Shown one piece after another: positions 12,106 to 22,841 of a stretch of DNA of 64,000 nucleotides. The stretch comes from Saururus chinensis (taxonomy: Eukaryota; Streptophyta; Magnoliopsida; Piperales; Saururaceae), in the NCBI GenBank assembly GCA_035235625.1, contig CP141143.1, positions 3,702,501 through 3,766,500 of the forward strand, given 5' to 3'. How positions within the stretch are numbered: position 1 is the stretch's first letter; each line of letters starts with the position of its first letter. Below the pieces are notes generated by a model. The model had not been told where the DNA came from. It ran no database searches and saw only the letters and a program-made list of their open reading frames with translations. Both the position numbers and the translations under genes were made by a program.

Positions 12106-12153
12106 ATGAGCTCGGAGCGAACATGGGGAAAGTGCCATGTCCCAGTATCATAG
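12106..12153 (+). CDS. Overlapping upstream ORF of the WD40 gene (15 codons)
   Basis: An ATG at 12106 opens a 15-codon frame (begins MSSERTWGKC) that ends at a TAG at 12151-12153, beyond the main start at 12123 and in another frame. If the leader is transcribed from the TATA box at 12039, ribosomes meet this ATG first. This predicts reduced translation of the main ORF. The peptide itself matches nothing I know. Confidence 0.35.
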   Translation: MSSERTWGKCHVPVS

Positions 12154-13397
12154 CTTGTGGAGCATCTTCCCGGGCCAAGTCTCAACCACCGTCCGACTCA
12201 TCAGCCCTCTCCTCCCAGCCCAGCCTCCCCTCAGTCCCATCTCTCACCTCTTCCTCTCATCCTCCCCACTCATCTTCCACCCGTCACCAATGCGTCGCTA
12301 CCCTCAAGGCCCACTCCTGCTACGTCTTCTCCCTCGCCATCGCCGGGAGGTCTCTTTACAGCGGGTCTTCGGACGGACAAATCCGTGTCTGGAACATGGA
12401 CTCCCTGGATTCAAGCTCAAGCTCCACCCTGGTCGCTGAAGTCGGTGGCGCTATCAAGTCGCTCGTGGCCTGTGGGGACAAGCTGATAAGCGCCCACCAG
12501 GACCACAAGATCCGGCTCTGGAGGATGATAAACCGGAGCGACGTCGCCGGCCTCACCCACAAGCTCGTGGCCACTCTCCCCACTCTCAGGGACCGGCTGC
12601 TCCGCTACCTACCGCCCAAGAACCACGTCCAGGTTCGCCGGCACCACACGCGGACCTGGGTGCACCATGTGGACGCGGTATCGGGCATGTCCCTGTCCAG
12701 GGACGCATCCGCCCTGTATTCCGTCTCCTGGGACCGGACCCTTAAAAAGTGGGGGACATCCGATCATGCCTGCCTCGAGTCCGTGGGTGCGGCTCACGAC
12801 GACGCCATCAATGCCGTGGCCGTGTCCGTTGACGGGTACGTCTACACGGGCTCAGCCGATACGAGGATCAAGGTTTGGAGCAAGGGAAAGGGGGAGAAGA
12901 AGCTCTCGCTGGTGGCCACCCTGGAGAAGCACAAGTCGGCCATCAACGCGCTGGCACTGAGTTCGGACGGGTCCGTGCTGTACTCAGGCGCATGCGACCG
13001 GTCCATCGTGGTGTGGGAGAGGGAGGACGGCGGCGCCAACCAGCACATGGTGGTGGTGGGTGCACTCCGGGGGCACGCCAAGGCGATTTTGTGCCTAGCG
13101 GCGATGTCTGATTTGGTGTGCAGTGGGTCCGCTGATAGGACGGTAAGGATTTGGAGGAGGGAGTTGGGCAAGTGCTACTCGTGTATTGGAGTGTTGGAAG
13201 GGCACAAGGGTCCGGTCAAGTGTTTGGCTGTAACTGCCGGCGGCTGCAGTAGCAGAACATTTGGGTCTTGTAACAATTCTTCTTCTTCGTCTTCTTCGTC
13301 TTCTTGTCTGGTTTTCAGTGGTAGTTTGGATTGCAATATCAAGGTGTGGCAGCTTTTGATACCGTCTGTAGCAGTAGCAGGAGGACGACTTCTCTGA
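12123..13397 (+). CDS. JGB: WD40-repeat protein, JINGUBANG-type
   Basis: An intronless 424-residue protein. After a Ser/Pro-rich N-terminus (about 1-55) come roughly seven WD40 blades, with ends seen as GQIRVW, HKIRLW, RTLKKW, TRIKVW, RSIVVW, RTVRIW and CNIKVW. The first blade begins QCVATLKAHSCYVFSLAI, and the segment TWVHHVDAVSGMSLS is characteristic of the plant JINGUBANG-like group. Arabidopsis JINGUBANG (At2g26490) is a cytosolic and nuclear regulator that represses premature pollen germination; orthology here is inferred from layout only. A nine-serine run encoded by TCT/TCG repeats interrupts the last two blades, so its length may vary between individuals. The start at 12123 is the first ATG in this frame; an out-of-frame ATG precedes it. 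The gene is markedly GC-rich compared with its flanks. Confidence 0.9.
   Translation: MGKVPCPSIIACGASSRAKSQPPSDSSALSSQPSLPSVPSLTSSSHPPHSSSTRHQCVATLKAHSCYVFSLAIAGRSLYSGSSDGQIRVWNMDSLDSSSSSTLVAEVGGAIKSLVACGDKLISAHQDHKIRLWRMINRSDVAGLTHKLVATLPTLRDRLLRYLPPKNHVQVRRHHTRTWVHHVDAVSGMSLSRDASALYSVSWDRTLKKWGTSDHACLESVGAAHDDAINAVAVSVDGYVYTGSADTRIKVWSKGKGEKKLSLVATLEKHKSAINALALSSDGSVLYSGACDRSIVVWEREDGGANQHMVVVGALRGHAKAILCLAAMSDLVCSGSADRTVRIWRRELGKCYSCIGVLEGHKGPVKCLAVTAGGCSSRTFGSCNNSSSSSSSSSCLVFSGSLDCNIKVWQLLIPSVAVAGGRLL
13277..13303 (+). repeat. Coding (TCT/TCG)n serine microsatellite
   Basis: Trinucleotide run inside the WD40 gene that encodes a polyserine tract between the last two blades. Confidence 0.8.
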
Positions 13398-16300
13398 GTG
13401 CATTTTTTTGTGAGAATTGCCTTTTTTTAGTGTACATAATGATGAGTGATATAATGAAAAGTTATCCACTTTCCTTATACTTGTTACTTATCCTTTCTGT
13501 TTGTTCATGAAGATGAGGGGCTTGTGTTTGTGTTACATGCAAGCTTTTTTTGCCCTTTTGGTAACTGTCAAACTTGCAACTTGCTAGCACGCGTCACAAA
13601 CCTTTTTAAAGTTGATTGTTTTGCTGATTAGTGTTGATGAGCCAGATATTTTGCCATCAAGGGCGTTAATTGGTTATGAAGGACTTGATACTTTGTTTAT
13701 CTCTTGGGATTTCTGCCTGGAAAGTTAATGGAAGCTGAAAGAGATGGATCTTTTTTAATGACAATACTACTCGAGTGGGAGCTCTTTAGCCTTTTATTTA
13801 TTGACATATGGTAGAGCAAGAGTTTGCGTTTGTTGTCCTTGATTTAGTTGTTTGGAGTTTTAAACAATAGATTAGTGATGAGTAAGATGGTACGTGTTAG
13901 GGGAAAGTCATCTCCTCAGCAGTTAGCACAATAATCTCTTCTTTCCCTTTCGGTTCCTATTAATTAATCACACTATTCGAACGGATTAAGAGAGTGGTTT
14001 ACGAGGAGAAAAGCAGGCCTCTACCGTCTCTTTTATGTTCGGAGAGAGTCGAGAGAGACCCACCCATTCCCGTTCATACCATCTGTCAACTACCAACCAT
14101 CCCTCGCTTTGTCACCCCCCAAAAAAATACTCCATGAACGCCAGCAAAACATAAATTCTTACCAATTTTTTTGGCTAAATGCTTGTGTCTCACTAACACG
14201 TAGCCCTAGCACCTTATATTTTTCACCAGGTAGGTGCGACCTACAGTATAGAAATTCGTACATTATTAAATGGATAGTGATGATATTCACACATAAAAAA
14301 AATTAGACTAAAATTCAGATTTGGGTTTTAATTAAACAAAGCATATGAGCATCGCATAAAATTTACTTAGGATCACTTATTTTATCCTATATATTAAAAC
14401 CTACATTGTGTATAAATATCATTTTTCTTATAAAATGGTCCAAGAGTCCAAGAGAACGCATGTCTAACCTTATATTTTGTCCTATGATTGTAACTTGGGA
14501 CCTCCAGAAATAAACTCTTGCTTTCAAAGGAAACGCACTAAAAAACTATTGGCAAGAACGCATATAAGACTGACAGACCTATTTTTATTGTAGTCATATT
14601 ATACTTCGATCATAGTCATTTATTCTTTCTATATAAACACACTACTATATAAGACTTTTGAAATATAAAAGGTTTGTAAGAGTTGGGCTTATAAGCATGA
14701 ACGTCCATCCATGTAATATGAGCCATTGGATCGAAATCCAATAGTGTAAGAGAGGAATAACGTCCATCCATGTATTGTCAAATTAAAATTCGAAAGCACA
14801 TGAGCCTGAGTATTAAATATCCTTAATTCGAATTTAAAGAAAAAAAGATAAACAAGCAGTGTCAAGAATTGGCATGGAGGGGTGTCTGACAACCACTTTG
14901 ACCTAAAAGCAATTCTACTTCAAAATTTTGAGTGGTGGCCAAAATGTTCCATTATGTTTATTCGGACTTACCACCCGACCCTCCTCTAAAGTCTTAAAAA
15001 AAAGGCTGCAAACATAAACAAAGTTGCTTTGCTTTGAAACCCTGAATAGCGCTCTAACTGAATTACTACGTACTTTACTCATTCTCGCGGCAAGGGAAAC
15101 GCTTGGTCATTCTTATTTTATTTTTTTATACTCTTCATACTGCAGAGGAGACATCGGGAATGTGGTGGGGGACAGGGAAACCGAGCCCCGGTTGATAAAT
15201 TGCTCACAATGACAAATGTAGTCGCCAAGCTCAGCCAACATGTCAAACATGGTAGCGGCCCTTGGAACATGTGCAGAACTTTTCTCTCTCATGTCAAAAT
15301 GGAAATACAGCTTTACTGGAATACTCTCCCTTACAGGTCGTTTGCACTCACGCAATTATTTCAAAGATGAGGAAAGCTTCTCCAATCGTTCTATATATAG
15401 TCAACAAGCATATGAATAGATGCATGACAATATTTTGTTTTGGAATTTTTCTCACAACCTAGAATACACAAATGAATTGAAAGACTGTAAGTATGCTTGG
15501 AATAAAGAACATACATGAGTCATCTCTGTCTTGCACGCGCTTTAGGGTCCATGGTCGCATGCACATGCCAAAGAAAATGGTTCTTTACTTCTTATTTTTT
15601 CGGTTAATGTTCCAAAGAAAATGTCTCCTGGTTGATGCGTATAGTGGTAAATTTCCTTTCGGCGGATAATATTGCTAGCTTCAAACCCTACCCTGACCAA
15701 CAATAATAGGCTATGGTCTCTTTCTTTCTAGGGTAACACATAGGTCGGTGATTGGGGATTGAAAGCAGAATGAATTGGCCACTCATGTTAGGCATACATT
15801 ATTGGATGTCTCCGAAAAGAGAAGCGAACAATAAAAAATAACAAAGGATAGCTCCCTCGTTATCACAACTTCACCTGGGGCACCATCCATTTTGTTTACC
15901 TTGTATGAAAACACAAGAGATTGCAGCGTAACCCCTGGTGAACGTTCACCTTCGGCTGATCTAGACGGATGGTATACCCATTGATGCACATGTGTGACGC
16001 AAAATATAGTTGTGTACGTGTGGATTGTGCGCTAATGGGTGTTTGTGAATTGCTCTTAAAGTTCTTAGTGAAGATTTACTACCTGATTACATCTCGGAGA
16101 GGAGTGATCATCGAAGCTTTCACCGCATAGCGGCTGGTGATCAAGCGTCCTTTGATCATGGTGAAAGACTCATACTACTTGGAGTTTTTTCTGACCTAAT
16201 GAGATAGACCCAAAGGCCTCCTCCAGTTCTTGTCAATGACCACCGACTTTACTCTTGAATAATGACTTTCTTACACTACTTTCTATTGAATAAAACCATA

Positions 16301-16817
16301 TAGTGAGTTTTAATTAGATAGATAAAAGTGGGTCTTCTTATTGTCATGTGCAACACACATACAACCATGAGTAATTAATATTCATGAACCTATGTTTAAA
16401 TTATACATCATATTAAAAATTTATTGCTAAAGATAAAAAATACTACATCACTTCTATGAGCTTGACGTCAATAACCTCAACTTAGCTACTCTTTCGACGA
16501 AACTGCATTAATAACAAAAAAAAATGTTAAAATATTTTTAACTATTTTTTACATAAGAATTTGACATCAAAATATTTTGATTTCATATTTGATTGATTTT
16601 GATATGTGTGTGTAGTTGTTTGTTGTGCTAAAGACTTAGTTGAACCTTTACACATTAGTAGACACGACCTGTCAACTTTAGAATTTTTTACCTTAGTACT
16701 TTAAAAATAAATATATCTCTCGCCACACATAGAATTTTGACCTCAAACCTCTTAGATTAGAAGCTAGACTCAAGCCTACACGAATTTTCACGGGACTGAC
16801 AACCTAACCAATTAGAA
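13398..16817. other. Intergenic spacer without recognised gene
   Basis: No gene recognised. A 14-base direct repeat, CGTCCATCCATGTA, occurs at about 14701 and 14761. The rest is AT-rich with short frames lacking any recognisable domain. Confidence 0.5.
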
Positions 16818-17762
16818 TGTCATGCCCCATTCCCTCCCTCTGGGTGCGAATAAGTAGTTACACATGTTTACTTTTAAAATTCTTTGACCAAGTCTCTTAA
16901 CCTCCTAACAACTTGATCCTTGACTCAAAAACTAATTTCTTAGCTTGATCAATCACAACTAATTTGACTTGATCACTCTAACCACTTGTGGCTAGAGAAG
17001 ATTTTTGTGAATGCCATAAAAATGGGCAAATAACCTTCCCTCTCCCTTGCCTGGTGCGTGCCCCTCATTCAGTCACTCCTATTTCTCTCTCTTCATGACC
17101 CATTCTCCCTCTCTCATTGTCTTTCTGTCACGCCCCGGCGATGCCCGACCCGAGCCGAACCCGGTCCAAGGGCCGGTCAAGCGCTGGGGCGAATGAGGAA
17201 ATTGAGAAACAATTCTAGCGGAAGACTTAATCCCTAACCACGGGCGATTAACAGCAACACGGAGTGCGCACAATCCTTTGAGCAAGAGTAAATAAAAGGG
17301 AAGAAAAATGTGTTGTTTATCACAAAGTAAACAACAATCTCAAACCCACAAACTTAGTTAAGTAAAGCCCACACCGGCTCAAAATAAGTCATAAGCAAAC
17401 ATAACTGTAACATGTGACATAAAACCACAACAAGAACCCTACACAAAGGTTCGAACATAAAGCATGAAAGAAACGATGATAAGTCACACAACGATCTCCA
17501 TCATCACACCCAAGCTACCTCTGACCTTTCCTCAAAAAGGCAATCCTCCGTCTCACAAGGTCGTGTACCACGCAGCCCCAAATCAAAACACAAAAGAGGG
17601 GTGAGTTTTAACACTCAGCAATGGTTTTAATATCACTGTCAACGTAGAAAATACGATAGCTTAGAAATGAGATCGTTTCAGATCAAAGATTTACATGGTG
17701 CATCACTTTCTGATCACACATTCATATCACTTAACACTGCATAAAAATGCATAATTCAACCT

Positions 17763-18172
17763 GCATGGATGTATCTCTAGCATACATATTCCCACATGCA
17801 TTCACATCATAACCAATCCCGCATGGACGTATCTCTAACATACGTATTCCCACATGCATAATGTCATCACAACCAATCCCGCATGGATGTATCTCTAACA
17901 TACATATTCCACATGCATAACATCAAAATCAACATGCATAGGTGTATCTCTAACATACATATTCCACATGCATAACATCAAAATCAGCATGCATGGATGT
18001 ATCTCTAACATACATATTCCACATGCATAACATCAACATCAACATGCATGGATGTATCTCTAACATACATATTCCCACATGCATTTTATCATCAAAATCA
18101 ACATGCATGGATGTATCTCTAACATACATATTCCCACATGCATAATGTTATCACAATCAACCTCCATCAAGG
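17763..18172. repeat. Tandem array, seven units of about 54-61 bp
   Basis: Each unit contains CATGGATGTATCTCTAACAT followed by ACATATTCC(C)ACATGCAT. ATGTAT and ATACAT, and GCATG and CATGC, face each other as inverted pairs, so each unit can fold into a hairpin. The units differ mainly in the linker, where copies 1-2 end CCAATCCCG and copies 3-6 end TCAACATG or TCAGCATG. Confidence 0.85.
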
Positions 18173-18566
18173 AGTAATCACACATTAACGTCACACAGAC
18201 GGGAGCATAGACAAGGCCACGAAGGCATGTCATGGTACAAAATTCTACACAAGAATTCAAGAAAGATCGGGGTTGTCAATCCCTAATACTCGCCGCCTGA
18301 CGATCCTGGCCAAGGATGTCCCATTCTCACACAGAGAATCTAGAGCAGGGGTGTTCGCCCAGGGACATCTCCTGCAGAGGGAAGAGCCCGAGTTCTCACA
18401 AAGAGAACCCTAGAACACGTGGTAGCAGGGTGCACACGGCATACCACACTGGATTCTCAGGGTCCAGATGACACACATAAAAATATTCTCACATGTCCGC
18501 AAGACAAGTACACAACTCGTCCCCACATCATTCCATTAAACAAGACTCAACCCGGGGAGTGCACTT

Positions 18567-18635
18567 GTTCCACACAGGAACTCCAAATCATTCCACATAG
18601 GAACTTCAAATCGTTCCACACAGGAACTTCAAATC
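18567..18635. repeat. Tandem array, 23 bp x 3
   Basis: Three adjacent units of the type GTTCCACACAGGAACTTCAA followed by ATC, with few substitutions, inside the minus-oriented solo LTR. Confidence 0.8.
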
Positions 18636-21600
18636 AAAATATGTCCTTTCGGACTAATCAACTTGCGATTAATCCACGACCGATAAACCCGGCACACAAT
18701 TCCATCACATTGCATCCAATCGGTCAAATTCGATTAATCACGATGAAGCCTCAATTGGAAATCTATTTTCATGATGCGTGCAGCATGGTACATGCGTGGG
18801 CAAAGCATACATGAACCCTAATCATGATAAGTGCTCTCACCAGCCCCTAATGCATCATTCATAATCACGATATTAAGCTTCAACATCATCATTTAACCCC
18901 CACATGTGTGTGTGTAACTAGTAGAAGCCTTTCACATAATGCATATTAACATGCTTGAAAATCAACTCACTACCACACCACACATGTGAATTTCTACCTA
19001 AACATGAATTCCAACGGAAATCATAGTAGAAGAATCGTTGAAATCATAGTTAAATTCAAAACTCAACCACAAAGGCTAAACACCTATAACATCACTCATT
19101 TCATCATTGAGTCATGGCAATCACCAACATTCACACACCATTAATCACAATTTATCATGACAAATCAGTCCAACAATGATTGTAGTCCTACTGAAAATAT
19201 ATGCTTATAAAAAGGGAACCAACCGTTCATAATTTCAAGATAACGATTCCAAGATCATGCCACAAAACATAAGTCATCCCACCATCTCTAAGCATATGTC
19301 TCAACTCCATAAACTCAATAGCATGCATTTCCAGTAGCCTAATATAGCTTAAAACACTCCACATTCATATAAAATTGGCAAGCTAAAGTGGAATCATCAA
19401 AATAGGCATCATACACACAACATACAATTTCCTGTGTAGCCGATCGATCGCCCTTCAGGCCGTTCGATCGGTTACACGCAAAATTTTGAAATTTTCAGTT
19501 TAGCCGATTTATCGCCCTGCAAGGCCGATCGATCGCCAACACGGCAGAACAATCATCTTCTTCCTTTCGCAAATCCAAACCGAAACACCATAGATAGCAC
19601 TTCAAATCCACATCTAACACCCTAATCATCATCAAAAGTCCTCCTTGACTTCCAGAATATCAAACCAAACCATAATAATGCAAAACCCTAAGAAATCAGG
19701 ATTAAATAATTCCATTTTCTAATCTTACCATTAACACACTAAATCAAGCAAACCATTTCGAAATAAGCCAAAAATAAAGAGTTTTACCATGGATAAACAG
19801 AGATTTCGAAGACCCATTACCTCAGCACTTGATTAAGCTCGGATTGAAGAGTCACCCTTCTTGAAATCCTTGAAAATACAATGAGTTTGAATTAAACACC
19901 AATGGAAATCGATTTACTTAAGAAATCCCTAATTAAATCTTAGATCTAGGGGCTTGTTGGTAGTAAAAAATCGACTTTTGAATGTTAGGGTTTGTAGTAA
20001 AACACAAATCAGTAGCTTTTGATGGTCAAAAACGAATTGAATCAAGGGGAAAATGGTAGATTTAGAAAAAATTAAGAGAAAAGCCATGGATTAGTGCTTA
20101 ATTAGAGCAAGCTTACCTTAATCAGCTTCTAATTCGGGCCTAAGTGGGGATTAGGCCAGCCCTCCTTCCTTAGCCTATTCCCAAAAATGGAAATGGCTCA
20201 GGTTTGCCCTTTTATAGTAAGGGTTGGGGTAGGCATAGGTAAGTTTTGGGGTGTAAATATGAAAAGTAGGCTAAAAGTGGTTATTTTGTAAATTTAAGCA
20301 CGAATTAAGCCTAATAAAATTCTGAAAATTTTTGTGTGACCTTAAGTATATGTCTAGGGTCATTTGACACAAAAATAAAATTTTCGACCGTGGGGCCCAC
20401 AGGGGTCCCGCCAAAACCCTAATTTTTGGGAAAATAGTGAAAAATCCGAAAAAATTCCAAAAATTCACATTTGGTTTAAAATCACTTAAAACCACTAATA
20501 TTGAAGTTAATTTTGGTTAAAACCATCACAAACTCTATTTATTTACAAAATCACTGAATAAGATCAGAAAACACGTAAATCTCACGATAACCCATAATTA
20601 AAGAAAACCAAAACCGGTTTAAAGATGAGGGTCCTTACACTTTCTCTCTTTTCAAACTTGTTCATCTTCTTCCATTCTTTCTTGTGATTTAAACAACATT
20701 GATTCGAAACTTTCCCTTGTACTTGATCTCTTTCTCATTTCAAATTCTTTTGTATTATGGATCATTGCTTATAAAGGTCTTTGATTCTCATAGGATCCAA
20801 GTGCGCAAAGGTTAAGCCTAAATAAAAAATCAAAGGTAAGGAAATCTACCGATGAATCGAAATATTTATGAGTATTTATTAGCATTATTATGATAATTAT
20901 ATTGATATTTATTAGATTTAAGGTATGATTTGGATTTTCTTGAAATTTTTTGTATTTTTGTGGAATTGTAATTTGTCTGATATTTTCATCTTAGTATTAG
21001 AAAATCCATAAGTTACTCTAAATATGTCTAAAACTAGTGAAATTTAACCATAATGCTATCATTACTTTATTGATTTTATATGAGTTTTCAAGAATTTTTA
21101 GAAGCCTATAGTAGGTCAAAAGACCAAACTAACCCTATGACTTCTAGTATTTTTCTTCCTCTCAAAAGACTAATTTTTTGGTACAAAATTTTATATAGAC
21201 TTCTTATTATTTTTGTAGTGTCAAATAAAAATTTTAGAAATTTTGGAAGTGTTTGTGATTTATAATAATTTTTAATTCAAATACTATTTTTTTATATATG
21301 ATATGCATGAATTCCGTACAGTTAAAAAATAGAGTAGATCTTCTTATCTTATTCATTGATAATGTATGCTAATGACCCAATATCAGTAAATATAATGCCC
21401 CTCATGTTCATATAAAAAGAAGAGGTTTATTATTATTATGCTTGTATATATGAGCATGCATGTATATGAATAGATAGAGATTTCATGAAATACATATTTC
21501 TTTTGTATATGATTATGTGATGATTTTAGAAGCATGTTAAAGCTATTTTTCATGTATTACATAAATAGTACTTAATACGGTTATTTCCTACTTATTGTTA

Positions 21601-22841
21601 TAGATATTATTATATGATAAATTCATAATAATAATTTGAGTTGAAGTGTGTGTTTAAGGATCTACTTATTTTGTAAATATTGATGTTATTTTTTAGCTAA
21701 TACATGAATTTTATGTATAAGGCTATTTCTCACGCATTATTATAAGCATTGCTCTTATGACATGTTCATATAAAGTATGTGAATTATTTTTATAAACTAT
21801 GTTGGATATGTTATTCTATAAATAAACTGCATGTATAGATATTGTGCATAGTTTAAAATATGTATGTTTGCACCTGTATTTTGCTATATGATGTGATTTA
21901 AGTTTAATACATGTATTATTTTAAGTCGACATGAGTTAGACCTCCTCCCATGAGGTGAAGTTGGTCTATGTAGATGCTAAAGCCGCCTTACATTGTATAA
22001 GTGTGACATTAAGGTGAAACCCTATGTGTCCATAGTATGGGACGTGGACATTTGGGTGTGGATTTCTTGTAATTCATTCCTTAGTAGTTGGCATGCATTA
22101 GGTCTTTCCTACATGGTACTCAACAACACTTACATGTTTAGTTGGACTAACCTTAGCAAGTCTAGGTTGACCATGTTGGTTAGGTCACGATACCGACTTT
22201 GTTGCCCAATAAAGGTAATCACTAAAAAATTTATTTGGCAGTGAAAATTGAGAATTACTAAGAAACCTAATAGGATTATAGAATAATTTGGGTAATAGCT
22301 TCCATGATGAACAACTCGAAACTTTCCCCTTTATTAATTAAAAAATAATATGTGTGATTCTTGATGGGTAAATAGAACATATATTAATGAATGTATGGAT
22401 TCTAGTGCCCTAGAAGTTTCAAAAGGATGGGGTTCAACCTAGGGTGCAAAATCCCAAATCCCTCCCGTGGTCTTTCCCCTAATATTTTGTAGTGGACTCA
22501 GCAAAACATTGTTATTTCGTAGTGGACACAATGGGTTTAATGACACATATAATGAAAATGATAAATTTAAACAGGGTTTGATTGGAATTTTTATCATAGT
22601 GAAATAATTTAATTGATTGAATATGTTTCAATGACAGTCATTATTATTTGAAATTGATATTAAATCATGTATAGTTTAATGATGTATATTTCTATGTGCT
22701 TACTAGTACTCATAATTGTTGTTGATATTGATTATTTTCTTACTGGGCTTTTGCCCATCCCTTTAGTTATGCCCTAGTTTAGGGTATAATTTATTGTTAT
22801 TAATTTATTTTTCTTGGGTTTCAAAATTTTGAGGCATGACA

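Larger units (their letters stand above)
17126..20639 (-). mobile_element. 3.5-kb solo LTR (Ty3-like), minus orientation
   Basis: The element begins TGTCACGCCCCGG and ends GGGTCCTTACA and is flanked on both sides by the 5-bp duplication CTTTC (17121-17125 and 20640-20644). Read on the minus strand it starts TGTAAGGACCCT and ends CGGGGCGTGACA. This matches the ends of the solo LTR at 55058, which starts TGTAAGGTCCCT and ends CGGGCGTTACA. No internal coding domain is present, so this is a solo LTR left by recombination. It carries a seven-unit tandem array at 17763-18172, a three-unit array at 18567-18635 and a GATCGATCG-rich block near 19440-19540. A long LTR with 5-bp duplications fits Ty3/gypsy elements, but the lineage cannot be set without coding sequence. 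Confidence 0.8.
16818..22841 (+). mobile_element. Putative older large LTR, interrupted by a nested solo LTR
   Basis: The outer ends are TGTCATGCC at 16818 and GGCATGACA at 22841, a 9-bp inverted pair beginning TG and ending CA. Without the nested 3.5-kb insertion the element is about 2.5 kb. No gag, pol or PBS was recognised, so it reads as an LTR rather than a full element. A donor-like AAAGGTAAGG at 20833 and a distal segment CTTACTGGGCTTTTGCCCAT near 22739 occupy the same order as related motifs in the solo LTRs at 17126 and 55058, which suggests the plus orientation. The flanking pentamers TAGAA and TAAGT do not match, so the target duplication has decayed or a boundary is wrong. Confidence 0.45.

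Noticed and set aside
18419-18814. 131-codon frame
   Set aside because: Lies inside the minus-oriented solo LTR and spans its 23-bp repeats; no recognisable domain.
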